Shown piece by piece: positions 9,296-17,644 of a DNA stretch of 64,000 nt. The number at the start of each line of letters is the position of its first letter. Position 1 is the stretch's first letter. This stretch comes from Pseudomonas mandelii (GTDB lineage: Bacteria; Pseudomonadota; Gammaproteobacteria; Pseudomonadales; Pseudomonadaceae), in contig NZ_JAMYDU010000009.1 of the NCBI RefSeq assembly GCF_024138395.1, positions 154,136 to 218,135 on the forward strand. The letters are read 5' to 3'. The notes under the pieces are model-generated. The model searched no databases. It was not told where the DNA came from and worked only from the letters and a program-made list of their open reading frames with translations. The translations under genes were made by a program, and so were the position numbers.

Positions 9296-9631
9296 ATGCG
9301 TACTGGCTATTTCTACTCTCTGGTTTTTGCCCTGCTCACCAGCGCCTCAATTGCGGCCATTGCTGCGCCAATGGCTGTGCCAGAGGCTGCCAAGGCACCC
9401 TTGATGCTGGACGTTGCCACCAAGGCTCAAACGGGCAAGGTCGATCTCAATGGGGCCGATGCGCCGACTCTGCAGCGCGAGTTGTCCGGGATTGGTGAAG
9501 CGAAGGCCAAGGCGATTGTTGCGTATCGTGAGAGTAATGGGCCATTTTCGTCCGTCGACGAATTGCTGGAAGTGAAGGGGATCGGCAAAGCCATTCTGGA
9601 CAAGAATCGCGAGAAGCTGGAAGTGAACTAA
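9296..9631 (+). CDS. ComEA-family helix-hairpin-helix protein
   Basis: 111 residues. A signal peptide spans residues 1 to ~24 (ends IAAIAAPMA). The C-terminal ~60 residues carry VDLNGADAPTLQRELSGIGEAKAKAIV and VDELLEVKGIGKAIL, the two helix-hairpin-helix motifs of ComEA-type periplasmic DNA-binding proteins. ATG 9296 has GGAG eight bases upstream; a longer frame from 9077 overlaps wbpM and is unlikely. A role in DNA uptake is family knowledge only. It directly follows wbpM and ends in a strong terminator. Confidence 0.85.
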   Translation: MRTGYFYSLVFALLTSASIAAIAAPMAVPEAAKAPLMLDVATKAQTGKVDLNGADAPTLQRELSGIGEAKAKAIVAYRESNGPFSSVDELLEVKGIGKAILDKNREKLEVN

Positions 9632-9652
9632 GCTTTTAAATCCACACTAGGA

Positions 9653-9676
9653 GGCCGGTCATTGACCGGCCTTTTT
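9653..9676 (+). terminator. Rho-independent terminator after the HHH gene
   Basis: GGCCGGTC, a three-base loop ATT, GACCGGCC and then TTTTT. A perfect 8-bp stem with a U-tract, 22 bases after the stop. Confidence 0.9.
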
Positions 9677-9758
9677 GCTTATTGCCGCAGAGGGTGATCT
9701 AACGCCTTTCATCGGAAGGAAAAAAATTACGGCTATCATATGGCGTTTAAATTATGCC

Positions 9759-9764
9759 TATAAT
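9759..9764 (+). promoter_or_regulatory. Candidate -10 box for the SDR/KAS operon
   Basis: A perfect TATAAT in an AT-rich patch 75 bases before the SDR start. No convincing -35 lies 16-18 bases upstream, so an activator or a weak promoter is likely. Confidence 0.4.
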
Positions 9765-9838
9765 AAATTCGTCATTCGCTGAAGCGCTCTGACATTCAGG
9801 CGCCTCGCCTTCCTTAAGCATCCTCCAGGAGCATTGTC

Positions 9839-10633
9839 ATGAATTCTGTCCAGACCCAAGGTACGGCCCTTGTCACCGGTGCTTCTTCCGGCATCGGTGC
9901 GGTTTACGCGGAGCGGTTGGCAGCCCGTGGTTTTGATTTGTTGCTGGTGGCTCGGGATCAGGAACGGCTGGAGGCTGCGGCTAGCAAGTTGCGCTCGGCG
10001 TATGGTGTTCAGGTGGAGGTGCTGAAGGCGGATCTGACGCTAAAGGATGATGTGTTGAAGCTTGAGCAGCGTCTGCGCAGCGATTCGAGTATCAGTCTGT
10101 TGCTGAATAACGCAGGTGTCGCGGCGGATGGTTTGCTTGCCAACGCAGATATGGATCAGTTGGAGCGGTTGATTCAGCTGAATGTCACCACGGTGACGCG
10201 GCTGGCCTCGGCGGCGGCGGCCAGTTTTACCAAGGCTGGTCGCGGGACGATCATCAATATTGCATCCGTGGTGGCGTTGTTTCCGGAGCGGTTTAATGCG
10301 ACGTACAGCGCGAGCAAGGCTTATGTGTTGAGCCTGACTCAGTCGTTGGACGCGGAGCTTGCGGGTACCGGGGTTCAGGTTCAAGCAGTGTTGCCGGGGG
10401 TAACACGCACGGAAATTTTGGAGCGCTCCGGTATCGATGCGTCCCAGATTCCGGCGGACATGATCATGGAAGCGGGGGAGATGGTCGACGCGGCGTTGTC
10501 GGGTCTGGACCAGGGTGAGTTGATCACCATTCCGTCGTTACCGAATGCTTCCGAGTGGGAGGCCTTTATGGCGGCGCGTCATGCGATGGCGCCGAATCTG
10601 TCCAGAAGCACGGCCGCCACGCGTTACAAGTGA
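9839..10633 (+). CDS. Short-chain dehydrogenase/reductase
   Basis: 264 residues of a classical SDR: cofactor loop TGASSGIG (13-20), NNAG (90-93), Ser143, and catalytic Tyr156/Lys160 in YSASK. VARD at 37-40 after the second strand suggests NADP(H) preference (Arg39). It has a clear ribosome site (CAGGAGCATTGTC before ATG) and is followed after 32 bases by a KAS II gene, so the two probably form an operon. It may reduce the ketoacyl product of its neighbour; substrate unproven. Confidence 0.85.
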   Translation: MNSVQTQGTALVTGASSGIGAVYAERLAARGFDLLLVARDQERLEAAASKLRSAYGVQVEVLKADLTLKDDVLKLEQRLRSDSSISLLLNNAGVAADGLLANADMDQLERLIQLNVTTVTRLASAAAASFTKAGRGTIINIASVVALFPERFNATYSASKAYVLSLTQSLDAELAGTGVQVQAVLPGVTRTEILERSGIDASQIPADMIMEAGEMVDAALSGLDQGELITIPSLPNASEWEAFMAARHAMAPNLSRSTAATRYK

Positions 10634-10665
10634 GGCGCCATGAATCGTTTTGAGGTATTTGCGCT

Positions 10666-11940
10666 ATGAGTAATCGTCGAGTGGTAGTCACGGGCATGGG
10701 CCTGGTGTCGCCGTTGGGTAGCGGCGTCGAAGCGGTTTGGGCGCGTCTGTTGGCCGGGCGCTCCGGGTTGCGGGCGTTGCCGGACGATGTGGTTGCTGAT
10801 CTATCAACCAAGGTCGGTGGCGCGGTGCAGACTCTGGCGGAAGATCCCGAGGCGGGTTTTGATCCGGATCGGGCGACGTCGCCCAAAGAGCAGAAGAAGA
10901 TGGACCGCTTCATTATGTTTGCCATGGAAGCGGCGCGTCAGGCACTGGAGCAGGCCGGTTGGCAACCGCAGGACGCCAGCGCCCAGGAACGCACTGCCAC
11001 CATTATTGGCTCGGGCGTAGGTGGTTTTGGCGCGATTGCCGATGCGGTGCGCACTACGGACAGCCGTGGCCCGCGACGTTTGTCGCCGTTCACCATTCCT
11101 TCGTTTCTGGTCAACCTTGCGGCGGGCCATGTGTCGATCGAACACGGTTTCAAGGGCCCTTTGGGAGCTCCGGTAACGGCGTGCGCGGCCGGGGTTCAGG
11201 CGATTGGTGATGCGGCGCGACTGATTCGATGTGGCGAGGCGGATATTGCCGTGTGTGGCGGAGCGGAGGCGTCGATCGATCGTGTCAGTCTCGCCGGGTT
11301 CGCGGCGGCTCGAGCCCTGTCCAGCGGTTATAACGATACCCCGGAGCGCTCCTCGCGGCCGTTCGACAGTGGGCGCGATGGCTTTGTGATGGGCGAGGGC
11401 TCGGGCCTTCTGGTGATTGAATCCCTGGAACATGCTCTGGCACGCGGCGCTCAACCATTGGCCGAGTTGGTCGGTTACGGCACCAGTGCCGATGCCTTTC
11501 ATCTGACCGCAGGGCCTGAAGATGGTAGCGGTGCGCGTCGGGCAATGTCGCTGGCGTTGGCCCAGGCAGGCATTTCGCCGGCGCAGGTGCAGCATCTCAA
11601 TGCTCATGCGACCTCGACCCCGGTTGGGGATCTGGGGGAGTTAGCGGCCATCAAGTCCTTGTTTGGTTCGGACAACAACATCGCAGTGACAGCGACCAAG
11701 TCCGCCACTGGACATTTGCTCGGCGCCGCTGGCGGCATCGAGGCGATCTTTACCCTGTTGGCCCTGCGCGATCAGGTGGTGCCCGCCACGCTTAACTTCG
11801 ATAACCCGGACCCGGCCACCCAAGGCGTGGACATCGTTCACGGTCAGGCACGGCCAATGACTATCGAGTACGCGATGTCCAACGGCTTCGGATTTGGCGG
11901 CGTGAACGCCAGCGTGTTGTTCAAATACTGGGAGGACTAG
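10666..11940 (+). CDS. Beta-ketoacyl-ACP synthase II (FabF-like)
   Basis: 424 residues with the full thiolase-fold condensing-enzyme triad: Cys173 in TACAAG, His314 in NAHATSTP and His350 in TKSATGHLLGAAG. Length and motifs match FabF. The gene stands apart from any fab cluster and is paired with an SDR, so it is probably a FabF paralogue rather than the housekeeping enzyme. The ribosome site is TTGAGG upstream of ATG. Its chain-length role is unknown. Confidence 0.88.
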   Translation: MSNRRVVVTGMGLVSPLGSGVEAVWARLLAGRSGLRALPDDVVADLSTKVGGAVQTLAEDPEAGFDPDRATSPKEQKKMDRFIMFAMEAARQALEQAGWQPQDASAQERTATIIGSGVGGFGAIADAVRTTDSRGPRRLSPFTIPSFLVNLAAGHVSIEHGFKGPLGAPVTACAAGVQAIGDAARLIRCGEADIAVCGGAEASIDRVSLAGFAAARALSSGYNDTPERSSRPFDSGRDGFVMGEGSGLLVIESLEHALARGAQPLAELVGYGTSADAFHLTAGPEDGSGARRAMSLALAQAGISPAQVQHLNAHATSTPVGDLGELAAIKSLFGSDNNIAVTATKSATGHLLGAAGGIEAIFTLLALRDQVVPATLNFDNPDPATQGVDIVHGQARPMTIEYAMSNGFGFGGVNASVLFKYWED

Positions 11941-12015
11941 ATTTACGACAGGTGATGGCACGAATAGTGATTACTCATTCGCTGACGATTGTTGAACAAT
12001 CACGAGGCATTGAGT

Positions 12016-12669
12016 ATGAGCAGCGGACTGTCCCTGGTAGATCACATCACATTGGAGTTACGCGCTGACATCATCGGCGGTCGTTTGCTGCCCGGCATGG
12101 CGTTGGTGGAAAACGATTTGGTGTCGGCTTACAACGCGTCGCGAAACACGATTCGCGAGGCGTTGCATCGTCTGGGGCAGGAGGGGCTGACCCGTTATGT
12201 CCGCAACAAAGGCGTGATGGTGCGTCGGCTGGGGAGCGATGATGTGCGCGATCTGTTCAAGGTGCGTCGCACCCTGGAGTTGCAAGCCATCAATGCCAGT
12301 CAGCCATTGCGTGAGTATCAGTCCGACCGGATGCTTGAAGCTCTGGAGGCCACCGAGCTGGCCCGGGAGCGTGAGGACTGGCGTGCGGTCGGCACCCACA
12401 GCCTGGCATTTCATCAACACATCGTCGGATTGCTGCGCAGCCCATTGTTCGATGAGTTCTTCACCAACGTCGTCGCACAACTGCGCCTGGTGTTTTGCAC
12501 CGCTCCCGATGAATCCCGTTTTCAGGCGCCCTGGCTGGCGCGTGACCGGCAGATACATGACTTGCTGGCCGATGGCGACAAACGCGCGGCCGGGGACGCC
12601 ATGAGCCTTTATCTCGATGACTCCGAACACCTTCTGTTGCAGATGCTTGCCCCTTCATCCCATCACTGA
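12016..12669 (+). CDS. GntR-family regulator (FCD/FadR subfamily)
   Basis: About 217 residues from ATG 12016 (GAGG eight bases upstream); a TTG at 11989 is in frame but less likely. The N-terminal winged helix (LELRADIIGGRLLPG, NASRNTIREALHRLGQEGL) is typical of GntR, and the all-helical C-terminal FCD domain follows (VRRTLELQAI, LAFHQHIVGLLRS). It ends 15 bases before the DUF1989 gene and so probably regulates it, the nearby permease, or both. The ligand is not predictable. Confidence 0.88.
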   Translation: MSSGLSLVDHITLELRADIIGGRLLPGMALVENDLVSAYNASRNTIREALHRLGQEGLTRYVRNKGVMVRRLGSDDVRDLFKVRRTLELQAINASQPLREYQSDRMLEALEATELAREREDWRAVGTHSLAFHQHIVGLLRSPLFDEFFTNVVAQLRLVFCTAPDESRFQAPWLARDRQIHDLLADGDKRAAGDAMSLYLDDSEHLLLQMLAPSSHH

Positions 12670-12684
12670 TCGAGGATTTGAGCC

Positions 12685-13536
12685 ATGTACAAAGACTATC
12701 CAGCGGCCTATCAAGTCAGCAAAGGCTCGGCCTTGCAGGTGGACACGGCTTTCTACGAGAGAGTCCGGGACAAGAAAGAGGGTCGCACGCTGATCGAACA
12801 GTTCGAGGTGCCGATCCGCACCGGCCGCGCATGGAATGTGCCGGCCGGGCATGTGTTCAGGGTCACGACACCGGTCGGTCCGCAAGTCGGGGACTTCAAC
12901 GTCTGGAATGCCCACGACCCGCGCGAACGCTTATGGGCAGCGCGAACCCGGCAGTTGCAGGGGGCGCATGTCAGCACTCATGACCGGCTCTGGTCGAACC
13001 TGCCCTTTTTACGACCGCTGGTGACCATCACCGACGATAGTCTGGCTGGGTATGGCATCGACGAACATGGCGGGCGTTTGCACGACTTGCTGGGGACGCG
13101 CTGCGATCCGTACGTGAACAAAATGCTGACGGGCGAGGACTTCCATCATCACTGTCACTCGAATCTGACTCGCGCAGTGTTACCCCATGGCCTGACCGAG
13201 TTCGACGTGCATGATGTGCTGAACATTTTCCAGTGCACCGGCCTGAATCGCGATGACATGTACTTCATGAAAGCCTGTCCGGCAAAGCAGGGTGACTACC
13301 TGGAGTTCTTTGCCGAGATTGATTTGCTGTGCGCGTTGTCGACGTGCCCGGGCGGGGATTTGTCACTGGCCATGTGGGGGCCGGATGCGCAGGATCCGCT
13401 GAGTGTGTGTCGTCCGTTGGGGGTGGAAATTTACCGGTTGGAGGAGTCGTTGCTTGAAGGCTGGAGCCAGCCGGAACGTGCGGCGTACAAAGGGCTGCAT
13501 GGCTTACACATTGCCAAGGCGGATTGGGAAAAATAA
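12685..13536 (+). CDS. Urea carboxylase-associated (DUF1989) family protein
   Basis: 283 residues. The segment RAWNVPAGHVFRVTTPVGPQ...GDFNVWNAHDPRERLW is the conserved core of DUF1989 proteins, which often accompany urea carboxylase/allophanate genes. No such genes are in this window. Conserved His/Cys/Asp residues (HHHCHSN, NIFQCTGLN, CPAKQGDYLEFFAEIDLL) suggest a metal site. The start has GAGGATTTGAGCC upstream. The gene forms a pair with the GntR regulator and faces an ethanolamine-type permease. The function is not established; an amine or carbamate substrate is conjecture. Confidence 0.8.
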   Translation: MYKDYPAAYQVSKGSALQVDTAFYERVRDKKEGRTLIEQFEVPIRTGRAWNVPAGHVFRVTTPVGPQVGDFNVWNAHDPRERLWAARTRQLQGAHVSTHDRLWSNLPFLRPLVTITDDSLAGYGIDEHGGRLHDLLGTRCDPYVNKMLTGEDFHHHCHSNLTRAVLPHGLTEFDVHDVLNIFQCTGLNRDDMYFMKACPAKQGDYLEFFAEIDLLCALSTCPGGDLSLAMWGPDAQDPLSVCRPLGVEIYRLEESLLEGWSQPERAAYKGLHGLHIAKADWEK

Positions 13537-13557
13537 AGGGGCTTGAGCGACGAAAAT

Positions 13558-13651
13558 CCTGTAGGAGCGTGGCTTGCCCGCGAAGAATGCACCGCGGTTT
13601 TTCAGGCATTACGCGTCATCGTTCTTCGCGGGCAAGCCACGCTCCTACAGG
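13558..13651. repeat. Paired REP palindrome
   Basis: CCTGTAGGAGCGTGGCTTGC... and its reverse complement ...GCAAGCCACGCTCCTACAGG face each other across a short spacer, between two convergent genes. It is a REP doublet of the dispersed pseudomonad type. Confidence 0.85.
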
Positions 13652-13661
13652 TGCTGCACGG

Positions 13662-13829
13662 TCAGCGGTCCTGCGCATCCTTGGCATCCGCTTCCGCATT
13701 ACGTTCGGCGACGCGCTTACGTTGCTCTTCAGTCAATTCGACCTTGTTGGCGGTGTCGCGTAGCATCATCAAACCACCAACGATCGAGCCGATGGCAACG
13801 ATCAGAATCAACCAGGCATACCAGGGCAT
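13662..13829 (-). CDS. DUF2897 family small membrane protein
   Basis: 55 residues: one hydrophobic helix (WYAWLILIVAIGSIVGGLMM) followed by a charged tail (ELTEEQRKRVAERNAEAD). ATG 13829 has AGGAGAG four bases upstream, which decides the start over longer open sequence. A single-pass inner-membrane protein with cytoplasmic tail is likely; no function is known. Confidence 0.75.
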   Translation of the reverse strand: MPWYAWLILIVAIGSIVGGLMMLRDTANKVELTEEQRKRVAERNAEADAKDAQDR

Positions 13830-13978
13830 AGGGCTCTCCTTGAGGGCAGGCCGATTGGCGGGTTTCGCCGACCGATCGTGCATACCACTTTGAGCGATTA
13901 ATTTTCGCAGTGGTTCCATTCTATGCCTGTTATGACCCGTCCATCTGTGCCACGTCTTCGAAACTTGCACATTCCCGG

Positions 13979-14070
13979 GTAGGAGCTGCCGCAGGCTGCG
14001 ATCTTTTGATCTTCGGCGCCAGATGCAGCGATGAAGATCAAAAGATCGCAGCCTTCGGCAGCTCCTACAG
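13979..14070. repeat. Inverted intergenic repeat (GTAGGAGCTGCCG...GATCTTTTGATCTT type)
   Basis: GTAGGAGCTGCCGCAGGCTGCGATCTTTTGATCTT is answered by AAGATCAAAAGATCGCAGCCTTCGGCAGCTCCTAC with a short centre. This repeat family differs from the GCGGGCAAGC REPs and recurs near 62.1 kb and, in variant form, near 44.3 kb. Confidence 0.8.
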
Positions 14071-14087
14071 GGGAGCGGTGTGTGAGG

Positions 14088-15452
14088 TTAGAGCCCGGTC
14101 AACATCGCATCCGCCGGCGCATCGGCACGCAACTGCGCCGTCAGCATGAAGTACACGAAACCCACTGCCATGAATCCAAGGAAGATCAACCCGATCAAGG
14201 TGTTGAACCAGGCCATCGCCACCAGGCAAACCACTGCCAGCATCAGCGCAATGAATGGCACCAACGGGTAGCAGGGCGCGCGGAAAGTACGTTCCAGATT
14301 CGGCTCGGTTTTGCGCAGTTTGAACAGACTAAGCATGCTCATGATGTACATCACGATCGCGCCGAATACCGCCATGGTGATCATCGCTGCTGTCAGTGTC
14401 ATGCCGCCGAGGTTGATCAAGCCGTCGCTGTAGATTGCCGCGATGCCGATCACGCCACCGGCGATGATCGCCCGGTGCGGGGTTTGGAAGCGCGACAGTT
14501 TGGCCAGGGATGCTGGCAGGTAACCGGCCCGGGCGAGGGCGAAGAACTGCCGCGAGTAGCCGAGGATGATCCCGTGGAAACTCGCCACCAGGCCGAACAG
14601 GCCGATCCACACCAGCATGTGCAACCAGCCGGAGCTTTCGCCAACCACGGTTTTCATGGCTTGCGGCAGCGGATCGTTGATGTTCGACAGGGTGCGCCAG
14701 TCGCCGACGCCACCGGCAAAGAACATCACGCCCATGGCCAGCAGCACCAGGGTCAGGATGCCGCTGATGTAGGCTTTCGGAATCGTGCGTTTTGGGTCCT
14801 TGGCTTCTTCGGCGGCCATGGCTGCGCCTTCGATGGCCAGGAAGAACCAGATGGCAAACGGAATGGCCGCGAACATGCCGGCAATCGCCGGTGCACCAAA
14901 CACATCAGAGCCGGCCCAGCCATTGAGGGCGAAGTTGCTGAAGCTGAACGCCGGGGCGACCACGCCCATGAACACCAGCAGTTCGGCGACCGCCAATACG
15001 CAGACGACCAGCTCGAAGGTCGCGGCGAGTTTTACGCCGAGGATGTTCAAACCCATGAACACGATGTAGGCGCCGACCGCCGCGTGTTTCGGGTCGAGGG
15101 CCGGAAACTGCACGTTCAGGTAGGCACCGATGGCCAGGGCAATCGCCGGTGGGGCGAAGACGAATTCGATCAGGGTCGCGAGCCCGGCAATCAATCCACC
15201 TTTTTCACCAAAAGCGCGGCGGCTGTAGGCAAAGGGACCGCCGGCATGGGGAATGGCGGTGGTCAGCTCGGTGAAACTGAAGATGAAGCAGGTGTACATC
15301 GTGGCGACCATGAATGAAGTCACCAGGAAGCCCAGTGTCCCCGCAACGCCCCAGCCGTAACTCCAGCCGAAGTATTCACCGGAAATCACCAGCCCGACCG
15401 CGATACCCCACAGGTGCAACGTGCCCAGCGTGGGTTTGAGTTGTGTGTTCAT
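14088..15452 (-). CDS. eat: Ethanolamine permease-like APC transporter
   Basis: 454 residues with about twelve hydrophobic segments and the amino acid-polyamine-organocation start LHLWGIAVGLVISGEYFGWSYGWG. The motif around PHAGGPFAYSRRAFGEKGG and the AIEGAAMAAEEAKDPKRTIP loop are characteristic of ethanolamine permeases as I know them. It imports ethanolamine or a related amine across the inner membrane. No eutBC lies within the window. The neighbouring GntR/DUF1989 pair is convergent. The long G/A-rich antisense frame over it is a codon-bias shadow. Confidence 0.82.
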   Translation of the reverse strand: MNTQLKPTLGTLHLWGIAVGLVISGEYFGWSYGWGVAGTLGFLVTSFMVATMYTCFIFSFTELTTAIPHAGGPFAYSRRAFGEKGGLIAGLATLIEFVFAPPAIALAIGAYLNVQFPALDPKHAAVGAYIVFMGLNILGVKLAATFELVVCVLAVAELLVFMGVVAPAFSFSNFALNGWAGSDVFGAPAIAGMFAAIPFAIWFFLAIEGAAMAAEEAKDPKRTIPKAYISGILTLVLLAMGVMFFAGGVGDWRTLSNINDPLPQAMKTVVGESSGWLHMLVWIGLFGLVASFHGIILGYSRQFFALARAGYLPASLAKLSRFQTPHRAIIAGGVIGIAAIYSDGLINLGGMTLTAAMITMAVFGAIVMYIMSMLSLFKLRKTEPNLERTFRAPCYPLVPFIALMLAVVCLVAMAWFNTLIGLIFLGFMAVGFVYFMLTAQLRADAPADAMLTGL

Positions 15453-15618
15453 GCGTTGCTCCCCGAACGGTTTGGAATGCTCGGGGAGGGCGTGTGCAGT
15501 GGGCGTGCCAGTGTTGCGACACCAGTCGTAAAGCGCGAAAAAGTGTCGTATCGGGGATGTTCGGCGCTAGATGGGGGGCTTTTGTGCGCCAGTTGAGGGC
15601 GTTGTCAGGTGTTCCGCC

Positions 15619-15695
15619 GCCTTCGCGGGCAAGCCTCGCTCCTACAAGGTCAGGTGCGCCACATCTCCTGTAGGAGCGAGGCTTGCCCGCGAAGA
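15619..15695. repeat. Paired REP palindrome
   Basis: CCTTCGCGGGCAAGCCTCGCTCCTAC and its reverse complement flank a short spacer in the 390-base gap between eat and kdpF. Confidence 0.85.
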
Positions 15696-15731
15696 GGCCC
15701 GACCAGACACCAACGTAACAAAGTCATAACC

Positions 15732-15753
15732 CACTCTTTACGCACTCTTTATG
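15732..15753 (+). promoter_or_regulatory. Abutting 11-bp direct repeat, candidate KdpE site
   Basis: CACTCTTTACG is followed at once by CACTCTTTATG, 92 bases before the kdpF ATG. E. coli KdpE binds T-rich direct repeats upstream of kdpF, and this is the only such tandem in the gap. The assignment is inference. Confidence 0.4.
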
Positions 15754-15844
15754 CCCCGCCCCACCCCTCGATCTCGCGCCTTTACAGCCTCCCTGCCGAC
15801 AATCACTCCACACGCGGCAATACGCCGTAACACGGAGAATTTCC

Positions 15845-15934
15845 ATGAGCGTTCTGGACGGGGTGTCACTGCTATTGGCAGTGGGGCTGTTCATTTATCT
15901 GTTGGTTGCGCTGTTGCGCGCGGATCGGAACTAG
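15845..15934 (+). CDS. kdpF: K(+)-transporting ATPase subunit KdpF
   Basis: 29 residues starting MSVLDGVSLLLAVGLF and ending ALLRADRN: a single transmembrane helix with a short basic end, of the usual KdpF size. CGGAG precedes ATG. Its stop lies 8 bases before kdpA. It stabilises the KdpFABC complex in the inner membrane. Confidence 0.93.
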   Translation: MSVLDGVSLLLAVGLFIYLLVALLRADRN

Positions 15935-15942
15935 GAGCGGCT

Positions 15943-17637
15943 ATGCACAGTTATGACTATTGGCTGATCCTCGCCTTCTTCGCCGTGGTGCTGATCCCGG
16001 CACCGTTTCTGGGGCGCTTCTACTACAAGGTGATGGAAGGGCAGCGCACCTGGCTTTCGCCGATCCTCGGGCCGGTGGAGCGTGGTTGCTATCGGGTGGC
16101 TGGCGTCGATCCGCAGGCCGAACAGAGCTGGCAGAAATACACCCTGGCCTTGCTCGCCTTTAACCTCGCGGGTTTTTTGCTGCTGTTTGCGATCCTGCTG
16201 TTTCAGGACTACTTGCCGCTGAATCCGCAAAACCTTCCGGGTCAGGAGTGGACGCAAGCGTTCAACACCGCCGTCAGCTTCATGACCAATACCAACTGGC
16301 AGTCCTACAGCGGCGAAGCGACCCTCAGCTATCTCAGTCAAATGGTCGGCCTCACCGTGCAGAACTTCGTCAGCGCCGCCACCGGGCTTGCTGTGTTGGT
16401 CGCGCTGTGTCGCGGCATCGGTCGCAAGTCGACCAAGACCCTGGGCAACTTCTGGGTCGACATGACCCGCGCTACCCTCTATGGCCTGCTGCCGTTGTGC
16501 CTGCTGCTGGCGCTGTTTCTGGTCTGGCAGGGCGTGCCACAAACTTTCGCTCATTACGTGAACGCCGTGACCATGCAGGGCGTCGATCAGGTGATTCCGC
16601 TCGGCCCGGCCGCCAGCCAGATTGCGATCAAACAACTGGGTACCAACGGCGGTGGCTTCTTCGGCGTCAACTCGGCGCACCCGTTCGAGAACCCGACCGC
16701 GTGGAGCAACCTGTTCGAAGTCGCCTCAATCATTCTGATTCCGGTGGCGCTGGTGTTCACCTTCGGCCATTACGTGAAAGACCTGCGTCAGAGCCGCGCG
16801 ATCATCGCCTGCATGCTGGCGCTGTTTTTGATCGGCGGCGCGACGTCGCTGTGGGCTGAATACCAACCCAACCCAACTCTGACCAATGTTGCCGTCGAAC
16901 AGACCGCGCCGCTGGAAGGCAAGGAAGCACGATTCGGTACCACCGCCACGGTGCTGTGGTCGGTGACTACCACGGCGGCGTCGAACGGTTCGGTCAACGG
17001 CATGCACGACAGCCTCAACCCGCTGAGCGGCATGGTCGCGATGATCAACATGATGGTCGGCGAAGTGATCTTCGGCGGCGTCGGCGCCGGGCTCTATGGC
17101 ATGTTGCTCAACGTGCTGATCGCAGTGTTCCTCGCCGGGCTGATGATCGGCCGCACCCCGGAATACCTCGGCAAGAAACTGCAAGCCCGGGAAGTCCAGC
17201 TGCTGGTGGTGACCTTGCTGGTGATGCCGGTCGGCGTGCTGGTGCTCGGCGCGATTGCCGCCAGCCTGCCAGGCCCGGTCGCGGCGGTGAGCAACCCCGG
17301 TGCTCACGGTTTCAGCCAGTTGCTGTATGCCTACACCTCGGCCAGTGCCAACAACGGTTCGGCGTTTGCTGGATTCGGGGCGAATACCGCGTTCCACAAT
17401 CTGATGCTGGGGCTGGGCATGTTGATCGGGCGTTTCGGTTACATCCTCCCGGTTCTGGCCCTGGCCGGCAGCCTGGCGATGAAGAAAACCGCCCCGATTG
17501 GCCAGAACAGCTTCCCGACCCATGGCCCGCTGTTCGTGACCTTGCTGACCGTGACCATTTTGCTGGTGGGTGGCCTGACGTTCCTGCCGACGTTAGCGCT
17601 AGGTCCGATTGCTGAACACTTGAGCTTGGGCTTCTGA
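15943..17637 (+). CDS. kdpA: K(+)-transporting ATPase subunit KdpA
   Basis: 564 residues from ATG 15943 (AGGAGCGGCT upstream); the frame extends further 5' but would swallow kdpF. It is a polytopic channel-like subunit with selectivity-filter loops such as [28 protein letters not shown] and NNGSAFAGF. It forms the K+ path of the high-affinity KdpFABC pump. Length is close to the E. coli protein (557). Confidence 0.96.
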   Translation: MHSYDYWLILAFFAVVLIPAPFLGRFYYKVMEGQRTWLSPILGPVERGCYRVAGVDPQAEQSWQKYTLALLAFNLAGFLLLFAILLFQDYLPLNPQNLPGQEWTQAFNTAVSFMTNTNWQSYSGEATLSYLSQMVGLTVQNFVSAATGLAVLVALCRGIGRKSTKTLGNFWVDMTRATLYGLLPLCLLLALFLVWQGVPQTFAHYVNAVTMQGVDQVIPLGPAASQIAIKQLGTNGGGFFGVNSAHPFENPTAWSNLFEVASIILIPVALVFTFGHYVKDLRQSRAIIACMLALFLIGGATSLWAEYQPNPTLTNVAVEQTAPLEGKEARFGTTATVLWSVTTTAASNGSVNGMHDSLNPLSGMVAMINMMVGEVIFGGVGAGLYGMLLNVLIAVFLAGLMIGRTPEYLGKKLQAREVQLLVVTLLVMPVGVLVLGAIAASLPGPVAAVSNPGAHGFSQLLYAYTSASANNGSAFAGFGANTAFHNLMLGLGMLIGRFGYILPVLALAGSLAMKKTAPIGQNSFPTHGPLFVTLLTVTILLVGGLTFLPTLALGPIAEHLSLGF

Positions 17638-17644
17638 GGAATCA

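Noticed and set aside
14031..15317. 428-codon open frame on the plus strand opposite the ethanolamine permease gene
   Set aside because: Composition is dominated by His, Gln, Gly, Asp and Arg, typical of the antisense of a GC-rich membrane protein gene. The permease on the other strand has clear family motifs.
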